Source of the DNA: Clostridiales bacterium
Lineage (GTDB): Bacteria > Bacillota > Clostridia > Christensenellales > Aristaeellaceae
Assembly: GCA_015056175.1 (NCBI GenBank)
Contig: SVGT01000002.1
Coordinates: 62,001-126,000 of the forward strand
Direction of reading: 5' to 3'
Length of the DNA stretch: 64,000 nucleotides
Position numbers and translations under genes: made by a program. Position 1 is the first letter of the stretch; each line of letters starts with the position of its first letter. Shown here in pieces: positions 56,099 through 64,000 of this stretch. The notes under the pieces were generated by a model, which saw only the letters and a program-made list of their open reading frames with translations, was not told the DNA's origin and did not search any database.

Positions 56099-58651
56099 AT
56101 GCGCGATCTGTTTCTCTGTGTGGACGGCAACAGCCTGATGCACCGTGCCTTTCACGCCCTGCCGCTGATGGATGCGGACGGGGTGTACACCAATGCGGTG
56201 CACGGGTTTCTGGCCATGCTGCTGAAGGTTTTCAAGGAATATTCGCCCCGCTATGCGGCGGTGGCGTTTGATCTGCCTGCGCCCACCTTCCGCCATAAGG
56301 CGTACGATGGGTATAAGGCGGGCCGCAAGTCCACGCCGGATGAACTGCGCAGCCAGTTCCCTTTGATCCGGGAGATCCTCGCCGCCATGCACGTGGGCGT
56401 TTTGACGGCGGAGGGCTTTGAGGCGGACGATATTCTGGGCACGGTGGCCAAAAAGTGCCAGGGCTCGGACAGCCTGCGCGCCATGCTGCTCACCGGCGAT
56501 AAGGACGCATTGCAATTGGTGGACGACGAGGTGCAATTGCTCTTCACCCGCAAGGGCATCAGCGAAACCACGCTGTTCACCCCGCCCATGGTGAAGGAAA
56601 TGTACGGCATTTCCCCCCGCCAGGTCACCGACTGGAAGGGCCTGATGGGCGACAGCAGCGATAATATCCCCGGCGTGCCGGGCGTGGGCGAAAAGACGGC
56701 CGTCAAGCTGCTCTGCGAATACGGCACGCTGGAAAACGTGCTGGAAAACGCCGACCGCATCAAGGGCAAGCTTGGCGAAAAGATCCGCCAGAACCGGGAT
56801 CAGGCCTTGTTCTCCAAGGATCTTGCCACCATCCGCCCCAACGCGCCCATCCCGTGGAACGTGGCCGATTACGAACTGAACAAACTCTCCCAGGGCATCC
56901 CCCTGCTGCGCAAGTACCAATTGGGGCAGATCCTCCAGCGGCTGACCCAGCTGCTGGGCGATGAGGCGATGACCGCCCCCGCGGAGGCGGAAGCGCCCGC
57001 AGAACAATTGCCCGCCCGGGAGATCGCAGATATCGACGCCCTTTGCGCCTTCCTTGGCGCTATCGAACAGGACGCGCCCATCGCCCTGCACATGGGCGAA
57101 AATACCCTGTCCCTGTGCACGGACAACGCCTTTGCGTGCCTTACCTTCCGGCAGGATCTTCTGTCTCCCGGCCTGGATATGGAAGAAACGCTGCCCCATC
57201 TCCGTTCTATGATGGAGCGCCATCCCCTCATCGTGCATGACGGCAAGCGGCTCATGCATATCCTCCGGGGCTTTGGTATTTCGCCGCCCAACATCCTGTT
57301 TGATACCATGCTGGGCGCCTATCTTTTGAACCCCCAGGAAAAAAGCTACTCCCTGTCCGCCTTTGAAAGCGAGGACGCCCAGGGCGTGCGAAAACTGTAT
57401 GTGCGCCAAAGCAAGGCCATCCGGGAAAGCGGCATGGAAAATCTGTACCGCGAGGTGGAATTGCCCCTTTCCTACGTGCTCTTTGATATGGAGGTGGAGG
57501 GCTTCCGCACGGACGCGGACGTGCTCAAAAGCCTGGGCGCTCAGTGGAAGCAAAAGACCGAGACCCTCCAGCAGGAGATCTACGATCTGTGCGGCACGCG
57601 CTTTAACATCAACAGCCCCAAGCAATTGGGTCAGGTGCTGTTTGAAACGCTTGCCCTGCCCCACGGCAAAAAGACCAAGTCCGGCTACTCCACCGATGCG
57701 GATACGCTGGAAAGCATCCGCGACGCCCACCCCGTGGTGGACAAGGTGCTGGAGTACCGTCAGGTGGTCAAGCTCTCCTCCACCTATGTGGACGCGCTGC
57801 TGAGCAAAATGGATGCAAACGGCCGCATCCACTCCTTTTTTGACCAGACCGGCACGGCCACGGGGCGCATTTCCTCCTCCGAGCCCAATCTGCAGAACAT
57901 CCCCGTGCGCACCGAGATGGGCAGGGAGATTAGGCGCGCCTTTATCCCCAGGGAGGGCTGGCTGCTCTTTGACGCGGACTACAGCCAGATCGAACTGCGC
58001 ATCCTGGCCCACCTTTCCGGCGACGCCGCCATGATGGACGCCTTCCTCCGCGATCAGGACGTGCACACCCGCACGGCAAGCGAGGTGTTTGAGGTGCCCA
58101 TGGAAGATGTGACAAGCGATATGCGCCGCAGCGCAAAGGCGGTCAATTTCGGTCTGGTGTACGGCATCAGCCAGTTCGGTTTGGCCAAAAACATCGGCAT
58201 TTCCCGCAGGGAGGCGGCGGACTTCATCAGCCGCTATTTTGCCCGCTACCCCGGCGTGAAGCAGTTTATGGACGACGCCGTCAAAAAGGGCTATGACGAG
58301 GGCTGCGCCCTGACGATCATGGGCAGACGGCGCATGCTGCCGGAACTCCAGAGCAGCAACCAGAATATCCGCTCCTTTGGCGAGCGCGCCGCCATGAACA
58401 CCCCGGTGCAGGGCACGGCGGCGGATATCATTAAATTGTCCATGGTGCGGGTGCACAGGGCGCTGAAGGAGCATCACCTCCGCGCCAAACTGATCCTGCA
58501 GGTGCACGATGAACTGATCATCGAATGCCCCAAGGACGAAATGGAACAGGTGGAACGCCTGCTCATCCACTGCATGGAAAACGCAGTCTCCCTGCGCGTG
58601 CCCCTCAAGGTGGAAGCCAAATCCGGAGAAAGCTGGTACGAAACCAAATGA
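56099..58651 (+). CDS. polA: DNA polymerase I
   Basis: 5' nuclease domain at N-terminus; FDADYSQIELRILAHLSGD; RRSAKAVNFGLVYGISQFGLA; QVHDELIIE. Confidence 0.96.
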   Translation: MRDLFLCVDGNSLMHRAFHALPLMDADGVYTNAVHGFLAMLLKVFKEYSPRYAAVAFDLPAPTFRHKAYDGYKAGRKSTPDELRSQFPLIREILAAMHVGVLTAEGFEADDILGTVAKKCQGSDSLRAMLLTGDKDALQLVDDEVQLLFTRKGISETTLFTPPMVKEMYGISPRQVTDWKGLMGDSSDNIPGVPGVGEKTAVKLLCEYGTLENVLENADRIKGKLGEKIRQNRDQALFSKDLATIRPNAPIPWNVADYELNKLSQGIPLLRKYQLGQILQRLTQLLGDEAMTAPAEAEAPAEQLPAREIADIDALCAFLGAIEQDAPIALHMGENTLSLCTDNAFACLTFRQDLLSPGLDMEETLPHLRSMMERHPLIVHDGKRLMHILRGFGISPPNILFDTMLGAYLLNPQEKSYSLSAFESEDAQGVRKLYVRQSKAIRESGMENLYREVELPLSYVLFDMEVEGFRTDADVLKSLGAQWKQKTETLQQEIYDLCGTRFNINSPKQLGQVLFETLALPHGKKTKSGYSTDADTLESIRDAHPVVDKVLEYRQVVKLSSTYVDALLSKMDANGRIHSFFDQTGTATGRISSSEPNLQNIPVRTEMGREIRRAFIPREGWLLFDADYSQIELRILAHLSGDAAMMDAFLRDQDVHTRTASEVFEVPMEDVTSDMRRSAKAVNFGLVYGISQFGLAKNIGISRREAADFISRYFARYPGVKQFMDDAVKKGYDEGCALTIMGRRRMLPELQSSNQNIRSFGERAAMNTPVQGTAADIIKLSMVRVHRALKEHHLRAKLILQVHDELIIECPKDEMEQVERLLIHCMENAVSLRVPLKVEAKSGESWYETK

Positions 58652-59256
58652 CGGCCTATATCGTGGGCCTGACGGGCGGCATCGCCACAGGCAAAACCAA
58701 TGTGACGGACGCGCTGCGGCAAGCGGGCGCATATGTGGTGGACGCGGACGAAGTATCCCGCGCCCTGACCAAAGATCAGGGCATAGCCCTGCCCCTGATC
58801 CGTAAGCGGTTCGGGGAAAACGTATTCCTTGAGGACGGCAGTCTTGACCGCCGGGCGCTTGGGAAGCTGATCTTTGCAGACAGCGAAAAGCGCAAACAGC
58901 TGGATCAGATTATGCTCCCCCTCATCATCGACGAATGCAAGCGCCTGCTTTCCCTGTCCCCCCTGCCCGTGGCCTTCCTGTCCGCGCCGCTGCTCTACGA
59001 ATGCGGCATGGACAAACTGTGCCGGGAGGTCTGGTGCACCTACGTTCCGCAGGATGAGCAGGTAAAGCGCGTCATGACCCGGGATCAGGCGGATGAAACG
59101 CTGGCCAAACAAAAAATCGAAAGCCAGATGAGCGCCTATCAAAAGGCGCAGATGGCCGATCACGTGATCTACACCGGCCTTTCGCGGCAGGAAAGCGCAA
59201 ACAAAGCGCTGCAATTGTACCGCGAATTGCTTTCCCGCCTGCACATCACCCTGTGA
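58648..59256 (+). CDS. coaE: Dephospho-CoA kinase
   Basis: MTAYIVGLTGGIATGKTNVTDALRQAGAYVVDADEVSRAL; ATGA overlap with polA. Confidence 0.93.
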   Translation: MTAYIVGLTGGIATGKTNVTDALRQAGAYVVDADEVSRALTKDQGIALPLIRKRFGENVFLEDGSLDRRALGKLIFADSEKRKQLDQIMLPLIIDECKRLLSLSPLPVAFLSAPLLYECGMDKLCREVWCTYVPQDEQVKRVMTRDQADETLAKQKIESQMSAYQKAQMADHVIYTGLSRQESANKALQLYRELLSRLHITL

Positions 59257-59270
59257 TAAGGAGAAAACCC

Positions 59271-60008
59271 ATGTCCCATCATCTCTCCCCCCAGGTGCAG
59301 CGCTATCAGGCGCCGCCGCCCATGCCCCGCCGCAACCGCCGCGCGGGCAGGCAAAAGCAAAAAAAGGGGCTGCGCATCTGGCAGCTTTGCGTGCTTGCGC
59401 TGCTCTTTTGCGCCGTGGTGTTCACCGCGCTGGATCTGAGGGAAGCCAACCTCAATTTGTCTTTCCTGCGCGCGGAGCGAAAGCGCATCCAGGATGAGTA
59501 CGATGCCCTGGTCTCCCGCCACATAAGCCTCATCAACTATCAGGATTACATCGAGCATTACGCCGCCGTCTACGAACTGAACCCGGCGTTTGTGGCCGCC
59601 ATCATCTACCGGGAAAGCCATTACGATCCCATGGCGGTATCCAATGTGGGCGCCCAGGGGCTGATGCAGCTGATGCCGGACACCGTCACCTGGATGGCGG
59701 ATAAGCTGGATATCCCATCTCCCGACCCTCACGATCCGGAAACCAACATCCGCATGGGCACCCGCTACCTCCATTATTTGAGCAATAAGTTTGACGGGCA
59801 GCCTTTGTATGTGGCCTGCAGCTTCCACGCAGGCGCAGGCAACGTGGAAAGCTGGATCGAGAAGGGGTATTTCAGCGATCCCGAAAACCCCCAGGTGGAC
59901 GAAATTCCCATGGACGACAGTCAGAATTACGCAAGAAAGGTGCTGGAAAGCTATGCGGTCTATCTGCAGCATTATTATCCGTTTGGCGGCGCTCATCCTG
60001 GCGCTTAG
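59271..60008 (+). CDS. Lytic transglycosylase (SLT domain)
   Basis: NPAFVAAIIYRESHYDPMAVSNVGAQGLMQLMPDTVTWMA. Confidence 0.92.
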   Translation: MSHHLSPQVQRYQAPPPMPRRNRRAGRQKQKKGLRIWQLCVLALLFCAVVFTALDLREANLNLSFLRAERKRIQDEYDALVSRHISLINYQDYIEHYAAVYELNPAFVAAIIYRESHYDPMAVSNVGAQGLMQLMPDTVTWMADKLDIPSPDPHDPETNIRMGTRYLHYLSNKFDGQPLYVACSFHAGAGNVESWIEKGYFSDPENPQVDEIPMDDSQNYARKVLESYAVYLQHYYPFGGAHPGA

Positions 60009-61512
60009 TCTGTGCATCCCGGCCTTTGCCACCGAGGCGGACGGGGAATTGACGCTGGGCATGCTGTCGGTCAAAACCACCTTTCTCAACCCGCTTCAGG
60101 CACAGGAAAGGGATTTTCAGGCGCTGACGCACCTGATCTACGACAGTCTGGTGGTGCTGGACGATAATTACATGCCCCAGAGCGCCGTGGCGGAAAGCTG
60201 GGTCAAGAGCAACGACGCCAAAAAGTGGACCTTCTACCTGCGGGAGGACGTGACCTTCCATGACGGCACGCCCCTCACCGCCTATGACGTGGAGGCCACC
60301 GTCAACGAGATTTTGCGTCTGGGCGCCGAGGGCAAGGGCCAGTATTCCTCCCTCAAATACATGGTGGATTCGGTGACGGCTACGGACGCCAAGACCCTGA
60401 ACGTGGTGTCCAAGCGCCCCTATTACGGCTTCATCTACGCCATGACCTTCCCCATCCTGCCCAAAGACCAGGTGCAGTCCGCCGATCCCGTGGGCTCGGG
60501 GCCCTACTTTGTCAGCGCCTTTGCGCCGGGGGATTACCTGTACCTTACCGTCAACGACAACTGGTGGCAGGAGCCCAGCGATATCCGGTATCTGAACGTG
60601 GTGTTCACCAACGAGACCCGGTCGCTGGTAGGCCTTTACGAAAACAACGAGGTGGACGCCGCCATCACCCGCAGCGCCTCCGCCGCCCAGTTTTCCCGCG
60701 GCACCTCCAGCGTATCGCTGAGCTACCGCACCCAGCAATTGGAAACGCTGCTCATCAACAACAAGGATTACGCCGGGTATCTTTCCGATCCCAACGTGCG
60801 CCTGGCCATCCGCTACGCGCTGAACATCGATCAGATCGCCCAGAGCGCCTATCAGGACATGGTCATCCGCACGGATACGCCCCTGCCCATGGGCTCCTGG
60901 ATGTATCAGGACGATCCCTCCTTCCGCTACGATCCGGATAAGGCAAGGGAATTGCTTGCCCAGGCCGGCTGGGTGGATATGGATAACGACCCCAACCACA
61001 TCCTCAACAAGGTGATCGACGGCAAGGTGAAAAATCTGCATTTGCGCCTGTACGTGTACGAGGAGCAGAGCAACTCCGTGCGCGTGGAGGCCGCCAACCA
61101 GATCGCCGATATGCTCTTGCAGGTGGGCATCGAGGTGAAGGTGGAAAACATTTCCTTTACCCAGGCCAGCGAAAAGCTGTCCGCCGGCAGCTATGACCTG
61201 TGCCTTGCCGCCTACCAGATGGACGCTGTCCCCGACCCCGGCTTCATGCTGATGAGCGGCAACACCGGCAACTACGCCCGCTACCGCTCCTCCGCCATGG
61301 ACGAGCTCTTTGATGCGCTGCGCAAGGCCTCGGATTTTGACGAGTACGAGCGCCTGCTCCATCAGGTGCAGACCCAGTTTGCCCAGGATTGCCCCTTCAT
61401 CTGCCTGTACTACCGCACCGGCGCCGTGATGACCAGAAAGCTCTTCACCTTCGCCCGGGACGTGCGGGAACCCAACATCCTGCGCGGCATTGAAACCTAT
61501 CAGCGCGACTAA
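59953..61512 (+). CDS. ABC transporter family-5 substrate-binding protein
   Basis: MRSICSIIIRLAALILALSLCIPAFA signal peptide; YDSLVVLDDNYMPQSAVAESWVKSNDAKKWTFYLREDVTFHDGTPLTAYDVEATV. Confidence 0.9.
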   Translation: MRSICSIIIRLAALILALSLCIPAFATEADGELTLGMLSVKTTFLNPLQAQERDFQALTHLIYDSLVVLDDNYMPQSAVAESWVKSNDAKKWTFYLREDVTFHDGTPLTAYDVEATVNEILRLGAEGKGQYSSLKYMVDSVTATDAKTLNVVSKRPYYGFIYAMTFPILPKDQVQSADPVGSGPYFVSAFAPGDYLYLTVNDNWWQEPSDIRYLNVVFTNETRSLVGLYENNEVDAAITRSASAAQFSRGTSSVSLSYRTQQLETLLINNKDYAGYLSDPNVRLAIRYALNIDQIAQSAYQDMVIRTDTPLPMGSWMYQDDPSFRYDPDKARELLAQAGWVDMDNDPNHILNKVIDGKVKNLHLRLYVYEEQSNSVRVEAANQIADMLLQVGIEVKVENISFTQASEKLSAGSYDLCLAAYQMDAVPDPGFMLMSGNTGNYARYRSSAMDELFDALRKASDFDEYERLLHQVQTQFAQDCPFICLYYRTGAVMTRKLFTFARDVREPNILRGIETYQRD

Positions 61513-61680
61513 AGGCGCTCCGCTTTCGCCCCAAATCAGGATTTGGGGCGATTTTCTTTTCAACGTAGGGCGGGGGCTTGCTCCCGCCGCCGGGCTGTGC
61601 CCGCCTCCAATGTCGACCAACTCGACCTGCACCCTTCCCCCGTCCCCCGACATGCTGCGTGTCGCCGGACGGGGCTTTAT

Positions 61681-62195
61681 TGTGGGGGCTACGCGCCCCC
61701 ACACCTGCGGCAGGGGAATGATTCCCCTGCACCCGCCGTATCGGACACAGGGATATGAACTGTCCAACTGTTTGCCGATGAAGCAAGAATAACAATAAAA
61801 GCACCCCATCTCGCAACACAACCCCATCCATCGATACGGCGATCCGCCCGGCCAGGGCGCGCTTTGCGCGTCTGGCCTCCTTCATCGATCCAAGCCGTGG
61901 AGAGAATGTATTCTCTCCCGGTCTTGGTCGATGAAGTTCCCGTTTTTTCCGTAAACGGAAAAAACTGCGGATCGCTCAAACATGTCCCAACTAATCCATT
62001 GACTTTTTCAAAACAAAAACGGCGGGAGTAAACCCCCGCCCTACAGCACTTGTCCCATTGGGAAACATCTGCATCGATCAAGCCTGTCTGTCCAATACTG
62101 CAGGTCCAGGAGGCTCAGCCTCCTGGTCGGGGTTTGGGGCAGATCGCCCCAAGAAAAGCCCCAAGAAGAACCCGAACAGGCTTCCACAAACGCGA
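61681..62195 (+). repeat. Composite intergenic unit F
   Basis: Left GTGGGGGCTACGCGCCCCCAC + GCAGGGGAATGATTCCCCTGC; cloverleaf 61839-61975; right CCAGGAGGCTCAGCCTCCTGG + TTGGGGCAGATCGCCCCAA. Confidence 0.8.
61839..61975 (+). repeat. Three-armed cloverleaf repeat, copy F
   Basis: GCGATCCGC/GCGGATCGC; arm GGCCAGGGCGCGCTTTGCGCGTCTGGCC; arm CTTCATCGA..TCCAAG..CCG.GGAGAGAA/TTCTCTCC.CGG..CTTGG..TCGATGAAG; TTTTTTCCG-TAAA-CGGAAAAAA. Confidence 0.86.
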
Positions 62196-62357
62196 GGAGC
62201 CCCCGCATAAGCCTCAGGAAAACCCATCATGCCAATCAACATGCATTCCGAAGGCACGCGCTTCATTCTTCATGAGCGGCCTGCCGCGCCTTCATTTTTC
62301 ATTCTTCATTCGGCACGTCCCGTGCCGCTGCTGCATATACTCTCCCGAGGTGGTCGT

Positions 62358-62606
62358 ATGAGTTTATCCGAACTGCGCACCAAAGACGTGATCTCCACCC
62401 ACACGGGGCGGAACCTGGGCAAGGTGATGGATCTGGAGTTTGACCCCTGTACAGGGCGGGTGGAGGCGCTGGTGGTGCCGGGGGAATTTTCCCTTTCCTG
62501 TGCGCTGCGGGGCGAAAAAAGCGGCGTGGTGATCCCCTGGAACGCCATTGAGCGCATCGGTGAGCACGTGATACTGGTCTCCCTCCCCGATGACGCCGCC
62601 CGTTGA
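62358..62606 (+). CDS. YlmC/YmxH-family PRC-barrel sporulation protein
   Basis: MSLSELRTKDVISTHTGRNLGKVMDLEFDPCTGRVEALVVPGE. Confidence 0.9.
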   Translation: MSLSELRTKDVISTHTGRNLGKVMDLEFDPCTGRVEALVVPGEFSLSCALRGEKSGVVIPWNAIERIGEHVILVSLPDDAAR

Positions 62607-62678
62607 TGCCGCTTTACAAACCGCCCCCATATTTGGTATAATGGGTGTGCTGCAACACCAACCGGGAGGGATTACCCC

Positions 62679-63140
62679 ATGAAATGCCAGTTTTGCAATT
62701 GTACCGAGAGCCGCGTGGTGGACTCCCGTCCCACCGACGACGGCAACTCCATCCGCCGCCGCCGCGAATGTGTGGGCTGCGGCCGCCGCTTTACCACCTA
62801 TGAAAAAATCGAAGCCCAGCAGCTGCTGGTGATCAAGAAGGATCATTCCCGCGAATTGTTTGATCCGCAAAAACTGCGCAGCGGCATCATTGCCGCCTGC
62901 CACAAGCGCCCCGTCTCCGCCGCGCAGATCGAGGGCATCGTGTCCACCGTGGAGCAGATGGCCTGCAACAGCCTGCAGGAGGAGATCACCACCCGCCGGA
63001 TCGGCGAAATGGTGATGGATGAACTGCGCCAGCTGGACGAGGTGGCCTATGTGCGCTTTGCCAGCGTGTACCGCCAGTTTACCGATATCCCCTCCTTCAT
63101 GAGCGAGCTGACGCGCCTGGTCAGCGAGCGGGATAAATAA
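62679..63140 (+). CDS. nrdR: Transcriptional repressor NrdR
   Basis: MKCQFCNCTESRVVDSRPTDDGNSIRRRRECVGCGRRFTTYEKIE. Confidence 0.97.
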   Translation: MKCQFCNCTESRVVDSRPTDDGNSIRRRRECVGCGRRFTTYEKIEAQQLLVIKKDHSRELFDPQKLRSGIIAACHKRPVSAAQIEGIVSTVEQMACNSLQEEITTRRIGEMVMDELRQLDEVAYVRFASVYRQFTDIPSFMSELTRLVSERDK

Positions 63141-63202
63141 CGCACCCCTTGGAGCGCCTGTTTGCGCTCCTTTTTTGTTGGATGCAAAAGGAGGTTTTGC
63201 CT

Positions 63203-63694
63203 ATGTTCCGTTCCATGCGCCGGCCTGCACAGCAACTGACGGATGCGCAGGCACGCGATATTCTGCTCCGCGGCACCTCGGGCGTGCTGGCCCTGTCGGG
63301 CGACGGGGGCTATCCCTACGCCGTGCCCAGGAGCTATGCCGTTATGGATGACCATATTTATTTCCATTCCGCGCCGGAGGGCCACAAGGTGGACGCCGTG
63401 CTGCGGGAAAACAAATGCTCCTTCTGCGTGGTGGGGCAGGACGTGATCATGCCCCTGGAATACACCACCTATTACCAAAGCGTCATCGCCTTTGGCCGCA
63501 TCCGTGTGGTAGAGGAGGGCGAGGAATGGGTACGCGCCATGCGCGCCATTGCGGATAAATACGCCCCCAGCCACCCCACCGGCCCCGAACACGCCATCCA
63601 ATCCTCCCGCGGCCACATGCACATTCTGCGCATGGACGTGGAGCACCTGACGGGCAAGCAAGCGCTGAAACTGACAAACCGCGAAGCAAAATAA
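63203..63694 (+). CDS. Pyridoxamine 5'-phosphate oxidase-family protein
   Basis: MRRPAQQLTDAQARDILLRGTSGVLALSGDGGYPYAVPRSYAVMDDHIYFHSAPEGHKVDAV. Confidence 0.88.
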   Translation: MFRSMRRPAQQLTDAQARDILLRGTSGVLALSGDGGYPYAVPRSYAVMDDHIYFHSAPEGHKVDAVLRENKCSFCVVGQDVIMPLEYTTYYQSVIAFGRIRVVEEGEEWVRAMRAIADKYAPSHPTGPEHAIQSSRGHMHILRMDVEHLTGKQALKLTNREAK

Positions 63695-63703
63695 GCACGC
63701 AAA

Positions 63704-63738
63704 ACGGGCACCCGTTCATCGGATGCCCGTTTTTTTGT
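63704..63738 (+). terminator. Terminator-like hairpin
   Basis: ACGGGCACCCGTTCATCGGATGCCCGTTTTTTTG. Confidence 0.7.
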
Positions 63739-63756
63739 TCCGCAGACCGCAGCGCG

Positions 63757-64000
63757 TTATTCCTTTTTGCCTGCGTACTTCCCCAGCGCAATGACCAGCA
63801 CCGGAATCAGCACAATCTGCACCAGAATGCCCGGCACCGCGTTGACCACCGCACCGGCCATAAAAGCGCTGAAACCAAACTTGGCAGCGTCAAAGCCCAT
63901 GCAGGCGAACATGGCCACGCCCCATACCAGACGCCCGATGATCATGGCGCTCAGCAGGGAAACCAATACGCTGATCCTCTTATGGGGCAGCTTGCGGTGC
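63757..64000 (-). CDS. Integral membrane protein, C-terminus (possibly ECF transporter S component), partial
   Basis: SLLSAMIIGRLVWGVAMFACMGFDAAKFGFSAFMAGAVVNAVPGILVQIVLIPVLVIALGKY; open at the window edge. Confidence 0.55.
   Translation of the reverse strand, partial: HRKLPHKRISVLVSLLSAMIIGRLVWGVAMFACMGFDAAKFGFSAFMAGAVVNAVPGILVQIVLIPVLVIALGKYAGKKE

Noticed and set aside
56069-58732. 887 aa minus-strand ORF
   Set aside because: Antisense of polA.
59872-61827. 651 aa minus-strand ORF
   Set aside because: Antisense of the SLT/SBP genes and repeats.

Overview
This 64 kb window looks like chromosome from an uncultured gut-type Firmicutes (Clostridia-like) bacterium. The gene content is mostly ordinary: dnaE (partial), dnaD/dnaC-like replication genes, mntP with a Mn riboswitch, metNIQ, a maf-mreBCD-PBP2-minD-rodA cell-shape operon, cggR-pgk-tpi, a GH31 enzyme, radical SAM, udk, tRNA-Ser, a tryptophanase-like lyase with divergent LysR, rpsF-ssb-rpsR, polA-coaE, nrdR and others. 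Most of the large ORFs in the supplied track that overlap these genes are antisense artefacts. The unusual part is the intergenic DNA, which holds several families of structured repeats. The strongest is a roughly 0.5 kb composite unit present six times (about 2.48-3.02, 11.67-12.18, 20.28-20.80, 34.95-35.49, 37.29-37.87 and 61.68-62.19 kb). Each unit has twin-hairpin modules at both ends in inverted orientation. The end modules carry a 9-bp stem of highly variable sequence and an almost invariant TCA (TGA on the reverse) triloop. Each unit encloses a three-armed cloverleaf of about 132-140 nt whose helices show many compensatory changes between copies. All six cloverleafs lie in the same orientation whatever the direction of neighbouring genes. 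Other notable signals are a 24-codon Met/Cys-rich leader ORF with a terminator upstream of metN, a recurrent hairpin placed directly after stop codons, a second three-hairpin 3' element, REPIN-like inverted pairs (two carrying the same roughly 105 bp internal insertion), a fern-like hairpin array, and a tandem glycosidase paralogue that has lost its catalytic glutamates. All calls were made by eye. No database search, folding or alignment program was run.
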